A stretch of DNA of 64,000 nt from Epithemia pelagica (Eukaryota > Bacillariophyta > Bacillariophyceae > Surirellales > Surirellaceae), in the NCBI GenBank assembly GCA_946965045.2, contig OX337238.1:2976001-3040000 (forward strand). Reading direction: 5' to 3'. Position 1 is the first letter of the stretch. The number at the start of each line of letters is the position of its first letter. The notes beneath the pieces were generated by a model that had not been told where the DNA came from, searched no databases, and saw only the letters and a program-made list of their open reading frames with translations. Below, in pieces: positions 52,362-62,778 of this stretch. The translations under genes and the position numbers were made by a program.

Positions 52362-52747
52362 AAAGTGTCAATTGAGAAATATAAATACGACTTTCGGCTG
52401 TTGTCATCCCCATGTCCGGCTCGTCATTGCGCAGAGTTTCTGGTATCTTTCTTTGACCAGGCGCGATCGGAATGGACTTCAGCTCCTCGGACCGGGGATA
52501 GCGTATACACATAGCTTTAAAATTCAAAGAGGGTCTTCGCTCTCAATGATATCAACTATTCTATCTATAGTCTCACTCATTCGTATGATATCATAAATCC
52601 AACGATTTTGTGTGTGGTCGTCATTGATAAATTACTGCCGCCGCTTTGGGGCTCGTCTCTGCTGCTGCTTGGGATCATTTCCAAACGAAAAAACGATGTG
52701 TCTTCCCGCTCGACTCTATGGATTCCACAACAGTCACCCCATCACAG
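52362..52747. other. Convergent region between K10 and the minus-strand kelch gene
   Basis: After about 28 bp of kelch 3' flank, unique sequence follows. No gene seen. Confidence 0.4.
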
Positions 52748-54277
52748 TTATACAAAAAGTTCCATGTACGGGTGCATGTCGAGCATGCGATTCGGATCTT
52801 GTGCGGTTTGTGGTTGCAGCAGGAATACGGGACGTTGGTAGTACGACGATTGGGTCGTCCATTGCAACAAGCACGCAAAGAGTTGGGATAGTTGATCCGT
52901 CAAACCAAGGCAATGGCAAACCTTGTTGGATTGCACTCGTGTGGTTCGACTACTGGTGACACCACCACCCACAAGGATGAGTCCATGGTCCTTGAGGTAT
53001 ACCATGCCACATCCTTGTCGGGGGACCCGCAGTTGTGGTGCCGTCCACACTTGGTTTCGTTTCGTATCCCAAATTTGGATCCGATTCGATTCCTGGTCGC
53101 CACTCCATGCGCCTCCTGCCATGACCAAACAGCATCCTACTCGTACAACGGTAGCATTGCATCGATTCGCCATTCTTGTTTGGAGAACCAGGTCTGTCTG
53201 CTTGTTGTGCTGGATCCACGAGGAGGAACTGGAAAAGGTTGGCATTATGGATGGAGTACTGAGAAATCGAATACTCGTTTTCGTCGCTTTCGTACTGCTT
53301 GCAAGTAGGTTCGTTCGTTTCCTCTTTTTGCTTGACAAGTGCAGGGGTTGCGTAAAAGAAGAAGGAGGTGTTACAACCAGGGGGTCGGTCAGTTGCAGCG
53401 ATTACATGAAATTTTCTCCCACAACGTAAATCTGACGACCAACCGTAGCAATCCCACAACCAATGGGAGGCACATTCAAAAAGGGTCCAGCATACAGGAT
53501 TGGGCCATTGTTGTTGTTGTTGTTGTTGTTGCTGCTGCTGCAGGTATCAATCACATGGACCGACACCAGCCAGTCCCCTACAATGACAATGTACCGATCC
53601 TGAACGACGGTTGCCGCACATGCTGCTCGGGCAATGGGCAAGCGACAAAAGCGAGTCCATGCTGCTGTGGTGTTGGTGTGGTTGGTTTGTTCTTGTTCCG
53701 CGGTCGAGGAGGGAACGTTGGTGTCTTGTCGTCGTTCCAACATGGACCACAAGGAAGTGATTTTGTGTCGTTCCACGCAATGCAGACTCAAGTTCCGGTG
53801 GTTTTGTCCCCCAATGGTGTACACATGGTCCTTGCAAACTACAGAGGCATGATGTTTCCGAGCCATGTCCATACGGGGACCACGTTGCCAATTCGTTTGT
53901 CCTGGTGTCCACATTAGGACGGAATTGGTGGTGAGGGTTTGTCGAGTGGGATGTACCACACCTCCCACAATCAGTATCATGGACTTGATGTCTTGGTCTT
54001 TTGATTTTGATGCCTCCTCTTCTTGCCCTGGTCCTGAGGAAGAAGTCGGATTCAAAGGCTGTGGAAGAACCACCGAGGCATGATACATTCTGCTCCTTGG
54101 CAAAGGTGGCACTGGACCAGTCTTCCATTCTGGACAGTCACTGTCAAATCGTAGTCCAGAGCTGCGTGCTTCCTCTTGTATGGTCTTGATGCTCCATGGG
54201 TTGTTGGGAGTTTCTTCCTCCAGGAACCGTGGACCTGTCGAGGAACGGTTCATGTTCGTTTGCAGTAGTGTCGTCAT
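52748..54277 (-). CDS. Divergent kelch protein, probable intron-containing relative of the array
   Basis: Two open minus frames form one kelch gene. The first (from ATG 54277, MTTLLQTNMNRSS) has the family N-terminus (IQEEARSSGLRF, MYHASVVLPQP), blade 1 (ILIVGG), blade 2 (HASVVCKDHVYTIGG), blade 3 (CAATVVQDRYIVIVG) and part of blade 4 (IYVVGENF). The second has SSSSSWIQHNKQTDL, blade 5 (ATVVRVGCCLVMAGG) and blade 6 (GMVYLKDHGLILVGG). A GT at 53404-53405 and an AG at 53298-53299 (or 53331-53332) would splice out 108 (or 75) nt and join the frames in phase. Low identity to the array, with Asn/Gln-rich inserts between blades. Likely an older family member. If the intron is not real, the gene is frame-broken. 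Confidence 0.65.
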
Positions 54278-55012
54278 TGTTTTGTGACTGCTACTACTGC
54301 GCAAGTATCACCAGAACGACAAGGGAGACGAAGAGTGCTGTGATGCTTGTCGGGAGAGTTCCAGAAAAGGTCATTGCGAGGAGACAGGAATCGTCGCCAT
54401 GGATATGAAAATGGATGAGCACAGTAGAGATAAAACGGTGACTGACTGTGTGACCGTCAAAAATGGAAGAGAACTCTCGCCTGGCGCGGGAACGCCGGCA
54501 CTGTGGACTCTTGGAAGGACTCAGATAGGAACTGACAGAAAGTAATCAGAGTAGGTAGTACTCCTCAAGCTGCTCCTAGGTAGGCAAAGGAAGAAATTCA
54601 AGGTCCACGGCCTGTAGACGAATCCAAAGTCTTTACACCTGTCATGTATCGCTTTGCACCGACTGTAGCAAAAGTAGTTAGCCCTGTGGTCCCCATGGTT
54701 CGCCCCATCATGAATCCAACCTACCGAATCCATGTTGCAACCGAATCATTGAAACCTAGTGATACGGCATTCATCAAGCGGTTGTGCGTGTCGAATGGTA
54801 CCCAAGGCAAAGATGGCCACACTTGCATCACACTACAACTGGTGCCAACAACAAACGCATCGAACAAGTCTCATTTGAATGAGTCTATTATACTTTGGTA
54901 TTTTCACGGCTCTCTTGGTTTACAACGAACGGCTCTGTCGCAGCACAGACATGGATGGTCACTCGAATACCAATATCGGGATCCAAAGAAGAAGAGGATT
55001 CCTTTTGATACC
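54278..55012. other. Intergenic; no gene accepted
   Basis: A plus frame of 173 codons (54644-55165) overlaps the BTB-like gene on the other strand over its last third and has no recognisable domain. The upstream 120 codons have some protein-like composition, so an unrecognised exon cannot be ruled out. Confidence 0.35.
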
Positions 55013-55933
55013 TTATTTCTTTCCCTCGGAGCAATTCGGGATGGAAAGATTGGATTTGGCTTTTTTCGAAGGAGGAGGACCAGGAACAATTACATCCACA
55101 TGGGTGAGTGTTCCGTATTTCTCTATTTCATCGTCTGCTCCCAGAACCTTGACAACCAAGCGTGACTCTCCCCATTCCGTGCCGAGTCCCTGCCCTTGAA
55201 ACACTTGATCAACCTCGTTCCGAAAATCCTGGTCATTGGCATACGAAAAGGCACCATCGTCTCGAAATAGGAGCAGCATTTTTTCGAGGTTATGACGCAC
55301 AATTTCATCCTCACTATGCTCGTCATGTCCAAACACAAGACGGCTTCTCATCTGCGGATGTCCTTGAATGCTCGTCTCGTACGATTTCACCAATTCTTGG
55401 ACAACTTGGAGAATTCGCAAATACCGTTTGGCCCTTATTTTTGTTGGAATGTCTTGCACTTGCGATAGGTCCACGTTCACCGATGAGATACAATCTTGAT
55501 TTATCAAGCCTAGATAATCAAGTACTGGCAAGAGGCCTCGCAATTCTACTCCTCGCTCCGGAAGTGTGATCATGTTGCCGTTGGTAGTCTTGTTGCCGAC
55601 CTTGTGCTTTTTAGCAGCATCGTCATTGTCGTTGTTCTTGTTACTGATCTGGTTGTTCCGGGGATCGGTATACATGAGATCAATTGCTGGTATCATGGCA
55701 AAGGACCAGTCCTCTACATCCGTCATGTTTACTGCAATGGGATTTTCTTCCGTGGACCCATGCTCTGGATCAGTCTTCCATAAGTCCGATGCCATGGTAC
55801 TGAGTAAAGATTCCCGTTTTTGCTGGAGAGCTGTTTCGTCAAGTACCAGTCTGTCATTGTGAGATGCAGAGTTCGTGTCGTGATTGCCGTCACTATCATC
55901 GACAAACTGAAAGTGAACTTTTGCCGTCGTCAT
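55013..55933 (-). CDS. BTB/T1-like protein (306 aa), paralogue of 61906-62778
   Basis: First ATG at 55933 (MTTAKVHFQFVDDSDG). The layout fits a BTB/POZ fold of the T1 (KCTD) type: an initial strand pair, LVLDETALQQKRESLLSTMA, an inserted loop with Asn/Asp repeats, then ITLPERGVELRGLLPVLDYLGLI, the helix pair that usually ends the domain. A C-terminal half (PTKIRAKRYLRILQVVQEL, FRNEVDQVFQGQGLGTEW) is conserved with the paralogue but not recognised. It ends in a basic PPPSKKAKS stretch that could be a nuclear signal. BTB proteins often oligomerise or bind cullin 3. Overall identity to 61906-62778 is high, with indels in the loops; the BTB assignment is by pattern only. Confidence 0.65.
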   Translation of the reverse strand: MTTAKVHFQFVDDSDGNHDTNSASHNDRLVLDETALQQKRESLLSTMASDLWKTDPEHGSTEENPIAVNMTDVEDWSFAMIPAIDLMYTDPRNNQISNKNNDNDDAAKKHKVGNKTTNGNMITLPERGVELRGLLPVLDYLGLINQDCISSVNVDLSQVQDIPTKIRAKRYLRILQVVQELVKSYETSIQGHPQMRSRLVFGHDEHSEDEIVRHNLEKMLLLFRDDGAFSYANDQDFRNEVDQVFQGQGLGTEWGESRLVVKVLGADDEIEKYGTLTHVDVIVPGPPPSKKAKSNLSIPNCSEGKK

Positions 55934-56394
55934 GGTGGTAGGCAACCTCAGCAAAGAATCGTGAAAAAAGTATGCACTTGTCTACCTTGGGTGCGAAGCA
56001 AATCACATTCCAACTCGATGCGTTGATTCACTGATCGAAATGGACAGAAGGTTCGCCACGAAAGTTAATTTGTCGAGACATCTTTCACGCAAAACATGAT
56101 GGGATTCGACACATGCGGTTGAAGGCATGAGAAGATTTGATAGAGTAGGAAGTTATCGGTCTTGCGCAAGCCCCTGCGAGTGCGAGAGAACGCCACGAAA
56201 AATCGTGTAGCGCGACGAGAGCTCTCCTCACATTTCAGTCGCGTTCTGCGATTCGACGTCCACCCCATCCACAGAACGAAATACAGCGTAGTAGTAGTGC
56301 CATTATGCTTGTTAGACACAATCATTGACGGACAAGTCTACGAGGTGTTCTCTTCGGAATGGTCAATGGAATCCGTTCCCGCAACTATGGCTGT
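55934..56394. other. Intergenic; no gene seen
   Basis: Upstream region of the BTB-like gene and downstream region of the decayed kelch gene. Open frames of 60-90 codons without features. Confidence 0.4.
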
Positions 56395-57740
56395 TTGAGG
56401 AGTTTGCCTTTCAGATCGTAAATTTCCTCTTGTAGATCCTGAACGGAACGGAACTTGCCATGATTGCGGAGTGACTCCTTGAATGGTAGCATCATTTCGA
56501 CCTTGGCGGCCTGCTGCAAAACGGTTACATCCTCACACTCATGGCTTGCTTGACAAACTGTATTCTAAGTATTCTTGATTTCTGTTTCAAGTTCTTCCTG
56601 ACACGAGAACATGTCCTATGCAACGAAGCAAAGTGCTGGTGAGAAAGGGAATTGGATCCTATCCAGTATAGTCAGTGAGTAACAACCGTACGTACCTACA
56701 GGTATACTTTCGCGTCTGTCCATCAACGTAAATGCATAGCTCGAGTCCTTTGGGTCTACACCAATCAATGCAAAATGGACGCCATGCTATGGATATCGCG
56801 CTCGGTGTCCCAAACCTCGACCGAAATCAATCCCTTGGAGCCGTTGAGCCTTGCAACAGTAACAAGGCATGATCCTATTTTGGGAAACGCACAAGGATCT
56901 TGTTCTTTCGGACCCCAGGATCTCACAAAAGGTTCTGGGAGCCGAGAGAACAAGATCCTTGTGCGATCCCCAAGACCATACCGGAAATTTGTTTTTGATG
57001 ACGCGCTTAGGATCATCCATGTTTGTCTTGTTGCCTTCGTCATCATCATATTTGCTAGTCTTGTCCTCGGCAGTATCATTCATATCCATTAGGAATTACC
57101 GATATTCGACCGAACAATCCGTGGCATGTCCACGCTTATCCGAATCACCCACAACATGCCCACCGACACACGGTCCTGTCATTACAGTCTTGGCGACCGT
57201 GTCGATCATTTCCGTGTAGCCCAATCAATAATATCAGTCGTGTCCTCCCGCCACAACAATGTAACGATTGTGCACCACGGCAGCGGTACATCCAATTCTC
57301 CGTTCTCTCAACTCACAGTCCCTTACACCTTTCCATGCGGCTGGATCATGGTTGCAGTACGGCTTGAGGTCACAGGAGGTCACAGCACGTAAAGGTTTCC
57401 ATTACAAAGAACTGCCGCGTGGCCATTGGCATCTAAGGCTCGGCCTCTCTCTCCATTTCAGTCACTTTTGGTTCTGAACTCCTCCTCCTCCTGCTAGGTT
57501 CAAGAGAAGGACCGATTTGGTACAATTGGTATAGGCACCGAGCCAATCGACACGCTCTGCTTTTGCTAGTTCCACTTTTCCCAGGACGACAAGGACTATT
57601 TGTTGGCCAGTCTCAGTAGAATCATTCTTATCCTCCACGACAATGGATGCATGACCCGATCGTCCTCCTCCCAACAAGGGAGGCCATGGACTCGAAATCC
57701 ATTAGGGTGTTTGGTCCTCGTTTTCCGAATTGCGAAAGGC
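56395..57740 (-). pseudogene. Decayed minus-strand kelch gene with coiled-coil end
   Basis: Fragments in several frames follow the kelch order: LLGGGRSGHASIVVEDK and QIVLVVLG..KSVLLLNLAGG (blade 1, 57480-57690), RRIGCTAAVVHNRYIVVAGG (blade 3, about 57240-57300), KIGSCLVTVARLNG..VEVWDTERD (blade 5, about 56800-56880) and ALIGVDPKDSS (blade 6, about 56740). After a possible intron (56620-56705) comes a Gln/Glu/Lys-rich end with LQQAAKVEMMLPFKESLRN and DLQEEIYDLKGKLL to TAG at 56395, interrupted by one stop at about 56565. Blades 2 and 4 are not recognisable, and a hairpin sits at 56887-56964. Clearly related to, but older than, the plus-strand array. Confidence 0.6.
56887..56964. other. 78-nt near-perfect hairpin
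   Basis: Arms 56887-56910 (CGCACAAGGATCTTGTTC then TTTCGG) and 56941-56964 are inverted copies, 23 of 24 positions, and the one exception would be a G-U pair in RNA. The 30-nt centre has a second imperfect stem (CCCAGGATCT / AGGTTCTGGG). Imperfect pairing goes on outwards for about 10 nt. It lies between blade 5 and the lost blade 4 of the decayed kelch gene, so it may be a small inverted-repeat insertion. Confidence 0.8.
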
Positions 57741-59188
57741 CAGTCCCAACAAGAGACCAACAAGAAAGTTTCGGTTTGGAGTGCAGGTAGTACCATGGTC
57801 TGCAGCAGCAGCAAAAGTCTTTGGTAAAGACTACATTGCAAGTTGCAATGGGGGACCATGTCGACTCCTCCTGTGGGTCTTGTATGTTCGTATCGTCCCC
57901 GGAATAGACAAGACAGAATTCCTGTTTGGGTTTTGGGTGCCAATCCTCGCGCGTGACTCGCCGCCGTGCGACTGTCACGCGAGGGCGACCGTCTGACACT
58001 CCTGGCGCGCGTGACCTGACTCCCGAACTGACCGTGACTCAACCTTTTCGATCCCGTACTCCTTTTTCAGGCACTACAAGAAACATGTCGCGCTGGGGAC
58101 TTGACTACTGAGCCATCAAAATTTTCGCCAGTTGCAGGATACCTTCCAGCAGATTCTCCAGATCCATTTGGTGTATGCGTTGAAAAAGTTGGAATGCGGA
58201 AAGAGCAATGGCATATTGGAAATACTATGAGAATAATAAAAGAAGCTGAGAGTCGACAATACAAGAGGAGTGGTGAAGTGAAGAGGAGGAGCAGCTCTGA
58301 ACAAGAAAAAACTTTCAAGATATGATGAATGTTCGGCTCCCATCATCACCACCATGGTTTCCTACTAGAAGCAAGTACTATCGTCAATCTCGTCGGGGTC
58401 TTTGGTGTCGTGTGCAAAACACAAAGTGTCAACCATTTGCCGTCGTCGTCTTGGTCGGACCATTACTTGCATTCTTTGATTAGTTTGGAATGAGAGGACA
58501 GTGGATCTTGTAGTACTAAGGAACGATGGTACATCAACTTGATTACGTCTACAGCATATGATATTACAGTTCTTGCAAGTTCGATCGCATATCTTGAATT
58601 TGTCGACGGTGTTTCTACTGCAAAAGATGAAGTGCCTCCCCTGTGTCTCGTGACTTTTGTGGCCCTTCGATGGATTTGGAGCAGGTCGGTTCCGTCACGA
58701 TTTTCCTCTCTTCTTCGGATGCACTGATTCTTGGCCCATCGTTGTCCATCCCTGGAGTAGCAGTGGACGTTGATGCGTCTTTGGTGAGACCGATCCCGTG
58801 TCAGGCCCCGCGACCAAAAAGGATTCATCTGTCACGGGCCAAAAGATCCATATCCTGTTCGTCGTTGTGGCAAAAGAACCATGACAAAAAGACTACGAAC
58901 GACGGCCAACACACATTTGCACACGTTTTCATTGGGTGGGTCAAGAATCATCCTAGAGAGTGACGGCAATATGATCGTAATGGCAGCACTCCCGACACAC
59001 CAACAACTCACTCGATGCATCCTCTGAGCATTCTAGCATGGCCCAAAACCAAACGAGAATGATACTTTTTTCCAGATCTAGGCGTCGAATTGAGCCATTT
59101 TCTCGTGCCACAATGTGTGGAGAGAACGATCTAGGAGGGTTATTAATTCATCATCATCATCATCATCACACCGAGAGACAACAAAAAC

Positions 59189-59190
<2 letters not shown>
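57741..59190. other. Mosaic intergenic region
   Basis: 58675-58740 resembles the left end of the 4481/40205 repeat block; 58785-58845 is a faint M1 and 58876-58990 an M2 module (ACGACGGCCAACACACATTT). 59130-59180 (CACCGAGAGACAAC) is shared with 41727-41750. No gene recognised; the 74-codon frame at 58101 lacks an ATG. Confidence 0.45.

Positions 59191-59267
<77 letters not shown>
59191..59267. repeat. (CT)n microsatellite, about 38 units
   Basis: An uninterrupted CT tract of 77 bases. The related block near 41740-41770 has only a few CT units (GTCTGTCTCAC), so the tract expanded after the module was duplicated. Confidence 0.95.
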
Positions 59268-59270
<3 letters not shown>

Positions 59271-60234
59271 TATTCTCCGACAACACAATGTGGACATGTA
59301 GAGTACAAGCCAATTTGTTCTCACGAAGAAAAAAGGGTCCATCACCGGCGGTATTCATTAATATTATTGTCGAATTTTTCTCCAAGTCGGCTGCCTGAGA
59401 CATGCGTACGAGACGGCATAGGAGAATGTGATGATTTGTGTACCACAAATTTTCGGCAGTACACAACCACCCCCAAACTCTATGATGAGAATGCCCTTTT
59501 CCCCTCCAATACTCCACAATGAACGACCAGGAGTTGCGGAACAAGAGGTGATGAACATTCGAGTGGTTCTGCACAGCTCAGGGACGACTGGACACGTCAT
59601 GGGGAGAGTCATGCCTGTGATTGTCCACGTTACTGGAGGAAACCATGAAAAAGAAGGACACTATAAAATATGAGACACTCACACCCATGACGTGTATGTG
59701 ATTGCTTCAAAAACCAGCCAAATGAAATCATTTCATCTCCTGAAGAATCGTTTCGAGTGAATGTAGTAAGGGTTTGGAATAAAATCCATTTCTCCTCAGA
59801 GTTGCGATAGTGTGAGAGAGTCAGTGACCATGCATGTCTATCCGCTCTTTGGAAACCAAGAAGGGGGTTATGTACTACCCATTCAAATGAGACTCGTTTC
59901 CTCTGTGCTTGTTCTTGTCGGTACCTACGTTGGAGTTGGTACAAGTGTCACAAACGCTCTTGTTTGAAATTCGGCAGAGTTTTGGGTGCAATGTCACTCT
60001 CGGGTTTCTTCTCTATGAGATCCATATTCCATTGTCTTTCAACAGTGAGACGGTGCAAGAAAAGACTGTTTGGTTGCGATGCTGATGTAGGTTGCAAAAC
60101 AGCCAGAAGGAATCTGAAAAGGGCCTCGCGACTGCAACAAACAAACACTACTACCGATACAGTGATCGATGGTTTTGGACCCATTCATCGGTCCAAGGTC
60201 ATCCAAGGATACCGTGATTGAAATCGCCACCGTG
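59268..60234. other. 5' flank of K11
   Basis: 59735-59950 is shared with 47315-47575 before K9; 60055-60125 holds the TTTGGTTGCGATGCTGATG and AAGGAATCTGAAAAGGG blocks of kelch 5' flanks; one hairpin-like element at 60165-60203. No gene seen. Confidence 0.5.
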
Positions 60235-60432
60235 GAGGTCCGTCCGTTGTTTCTGCCCTCTTTCGTTCCGGTTTTGGTGTGCAAGGTCCATAATATTCAG
60301 TCCATCCGTTGATTCCTCGTCTATGCGTCTTTCAAGGCCTGCGGAGTCAACAACAGGGGTTTTGCGGTTTTGGGGGAAAAGACGAAGCTCTGAGGTCTAT
60401 TCCGTGTTGTTGTCATAAAATCTGAAAGTACC
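60235..60432 (+). promoter_or_regulatory. Kelch 5' core of K11
   Basis: Starts GAGGTCCGTCCGTTG; middle part related to those of K3 and K8 (CCATCCGTTGATTCCTCGTC); ends CATAAAATCTGAAAGTACC before the ATG. Confidence 0.55.
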
Positions 60433-61566
60433 ATGACGACTACACTGCAAGAGCAAGCAAAGCAATCCGGGTTTTGCTTTCTGGACAGTGACAATAACAG
60501 TCTTGCGCCTCATTGGAATACCAATGACTGGCCTCGTCTTTTAGGTGGGTGGCGTCAGTATCATGCTTCAGTCGTGCTCGACCATCCCGAAAAAGACATT
60601 GCACAGACCGTTGTAGTTTTGGGAGGACGCAAACAAAATCAAGGTTATACCAACTCAGTGGTGTTGTTGAGATTGTCAGATGAAAATACGCAGTGGCAGG
60701 AAGGACCGCCACTGAACGACAAGCGAGCCTTTCATGCTGCGGTGGTTTGTAACGGAGGAGTTTATGTGATTGGAGGATGGAATGGAAGTTCACAGTTGGA
60801 TAGTATCGAACGGATTGATGTTGCAAAGCAGTGTTCGGAACCAATGGAAAGCTCTACCAGCAACCAATGGACGACACTGACTTGTCGATTGTCTACGGCA
60901 AGAAATGGATGTTCGGCTGTTACCGTGTACAATCGCTATATTGTCGTCATTGGTGGATCCAACGAAAACTGTTTGTCGTCGGTTGATATAATCGATACAG
61001 CTATCGCAAGCAACCACACTGTGATTGTGGGACCATCCATGACAGTTCCTCGGTCTGGTTCTGCAAGTGCTGTCATTGGTCATCGCATTTTTGCTGTTGG
61101 AGGCTACAATGGGCACAATGAAGAAGTTCTCAAATCAGTGGAATATTTGGAGATTCATGATCCTTCAGGCAATGGGACAATGAACACATCAAGTTCAGTG
61201 TTTCCATCCTTATGCCGTTGGACACGTGATGACAAGCTCAATCTTTCCATCCAACGGAGTTATCATGGAGTTGTAGCTGTTGGATCCTGTCTGATTGTTA
61301 TGGGAGGTTGCAATCTCAGAGCTCAGGAGAATGCAGAAGTCTTGGATACTTGCCGAAATACTGTATGGACCAATCCCCAATTCACAGAGTTACGTTTTGC
61401 CCGTAGTGCTGTGGTTCACAAGAAGGGAATCGCAGTGATTGGTCGACTCGACAATTCTTCTTGTGAGACACTTTCGGTGATTGACAAGAATACTTGGTGT
61501 TTTCGTCGACTCACTGAGCAGGTGCCAAGTACAATCTTTGGGACAAGAACAGACGCACTGCGATAA
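60433..61566 (+). CDS. Kelch beta-propeller protein K11 (377 aa, tail missing)
   Basis: Open six-bladed kelch protein, start MTTTLQEQAKQSG. The frame ends at TAA directly after TDALR, where other copies go on for about 25 residues; the DNA downstream shows no kelch 3' flank at all, so a rearrangement breakpoint lies at about 61563. All six blades are complete. Loops are distinctive: the blade 5 loop is enlarged (GGCNLRAQENAEV), the blade 6 motif is AVIGRLDNSSC. Pocket residues QY (blade 1), AF (blade 2), SY (blade 5) and FARS (blade 6). It is the outermost member of the array and is followed by the second BTB-like gene in convergent orientation. Confidence 0.85.
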   Translation: MTTTLQEQAKQSGFCFLDSDNNSLAPHWNTNDWPRLLGGWRQYHASVVLDHPEKDIAQTVVVLGGRKQNQGYTNSVVLLRLSDENTQWQEGPPLNDKRAFHAAVVCNGGVYVIGGWNGSSQLDSIERIDVAKQCSEPMESSTSNQWTTLTCRLSTARNGCSAVTVYNRYIVVIGGSNENCLSSVDIIDTAIASNHTVIVGPSMTVPRSGSASAVIGHRIFAVGGYNGHNEEVLKSVEYLEIHDPSGNGTMNTSSSVFPSLCRWTRDDKLNLSIQRSYHGVVAVGSCLIVMGGCNLRAQENAEVLDTCRNTVWTNPQFTELRFARSAVVHKKGIAVIGRLDNSSCETLSVIDKNTWCFRRLTEQVPSTIFGTRTDALR

Positions 61567-61905
61567 TGTGTAGAAATGTTTGTATATCACACATTCTGCA
61601 GTACACGGAACTGGCAAAGAGTGGATGCAATAGTGTGTGGGGCCTACTTATCGGTGACAGGGAGCTTTGCCTTCCTAAAGGACTTCCTAAAGGAAGTTCA
61701 TCGTCAATGCCTTCCCAACTAAACGTTGGTACGAGTACTCTGATTTGTCTAGTACTACTACCATCACACGACGGCATTGTCATAGTGCCCATAGCCATGA
61801 GCTATCTGCCGATACCCAGTGATGTATGTACGATGTCACTCATCCTCTACTACTAACCAGGGACTGCAAGTAGTCTATTGACTTGGGATCTACAATACAC
61901 TCCCT
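61567..61905. other. Convergent spacer K11 / BTB-like
   Basis: Unique sequence; open frames of about 95 codons on both strands have no recognisable features. A short tandem (CCTAAAGGACTTCCTAAAGGA) lies at 61673-61693. Confidence 0.4.
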
Positions 61906-62778
61906 TCACTTACTACCATAAGGGCTGGATTTGGCTTTTTTCGAAGGAGGAGGACCAGGAACAATCACATCCACATGGGTGAGTGTTCCATAGTTCTTTT
62001 TTTCATCGCTCGCCCCGGTAACTCTGACAATCATGCGTGACGATCCCCATTCCGTGTCCAGTCCCTGTGCTTGAAACACTTGATTCACCTCGTTCCGAAA
62101 ATCCTGGTCATTGGCATACGCAAATGCATCATCATTTTTCACTAGTTCCAACATATTTTGGGGGTTGTGATGCCGAATGTCGTAGGCATCATGAACATCT
62201 TGACAGAACAAAAGACGGCTTCTTGAATACGGTTTTTTCTCATATGCTTTCTCGGACGTTTTCACCAATTTTTGGAGAACTTGGAGGATTCGCAGATATC
62301 GCTGAGCCCTCTTTTTCGTGGGAACGTCTTTCACTTGGGATAAGTCCACGGTGTCGGAGGAGATACAATCCCGTTTGATCAACCCTAGATAGTCCAGCAC
62401 TGGCAAGAGGTCTCGCAATTCCACGCCACGCTCCGGAAGCGTAATCGTGTGAGTGACACTGTCGTCATTGTTGTTTTCGTTGTTACTGTTGTGGTTGTTC
62501 CGGGGATCTTTATACATGAGTTCTATTGTTGGAATCATCGCAAAGGACCACTCCCCCAAATCCGTCACGTGTACTTGAATGGGGAGGCAGTACATGGATC
62601 CATGCTTCGGATGAGTCTTCCACACGTCCGATGCCATGGTACTGAGCAAAGATTCCCTCTTTTTCTGGAGATCTGTTTCGTCTAGCACTAGTCTATCATT
62701 GTAGGATGCCGAGTTTGTGTCTGGATTGTCGTCACTATCATCGACAAACTGGAAGTGAACTTTTGCCGTCGTTGTCAT
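61906..62778 (-). CDS. BTB/T1-like protein (290 aa), paralogue of 55013-55933
   Basis: Starts MTTTAKVHFQFVDDSDD at ATG 62778. Same architecture as its paralogue: LVLDETDLQKKRESLLSTMA, an Asn-rich loop (NNHNSNNENNNDD, shorter than in the paralogue), ITLPERGVELRDLLPVLDYLGLI, then VPTKKRAQRYLRILQVLQKL and FRNEVNQVFQAQGLDTEWG, ending PPPSKKAKSSPYGSK. The C-terminal six residues differ. The kelch gene K11 and the decayed kelch gene lie between the two paralogues, so the BTB-like gene also took part in the local duplications. Role inferred only from the BTB-like pattern: oligomerisation or ubiquitin-ligase adaptor. Confidence 0.65.
   Translation of the reverse strand: MTTTAKVHFQFVDDSDDNPDTNSASYNDRLVLDETDLQKKRESLLSTMASDVWKTHPKHGSMYCLPIQVHVTDLGEWSFAMIPTIELMYKDPRNNHNSNNENNNDDSVTHTITLPERGVELRDLLPVLDYLGLIKRDCISSDTVDLSQVKDVPTKKRAQRYLRILQVLQKLVKTSEKAYEKKPYSRSRLLFCQDVHDAYDIRHHNPQNMLELVKNDDAFAYANDQDFRNEVNQVFQAQGLDTEWGSSRMIVRVTGASDEKKNYGTLTHVDVIVPGPPPSKKAKSSPYGSK

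Noticed and set aside
54644-55165. Plus-strand gene of 173 codons
   Set aside because: The last third is antisense to the conserved BTB-like gene, and no domain or paralogue is seen; too weak to call.
59078-59301. Arg-Glu or Ser-Leu repeat protein
   Set aside because: Pure artefact of the CT microsatellite.
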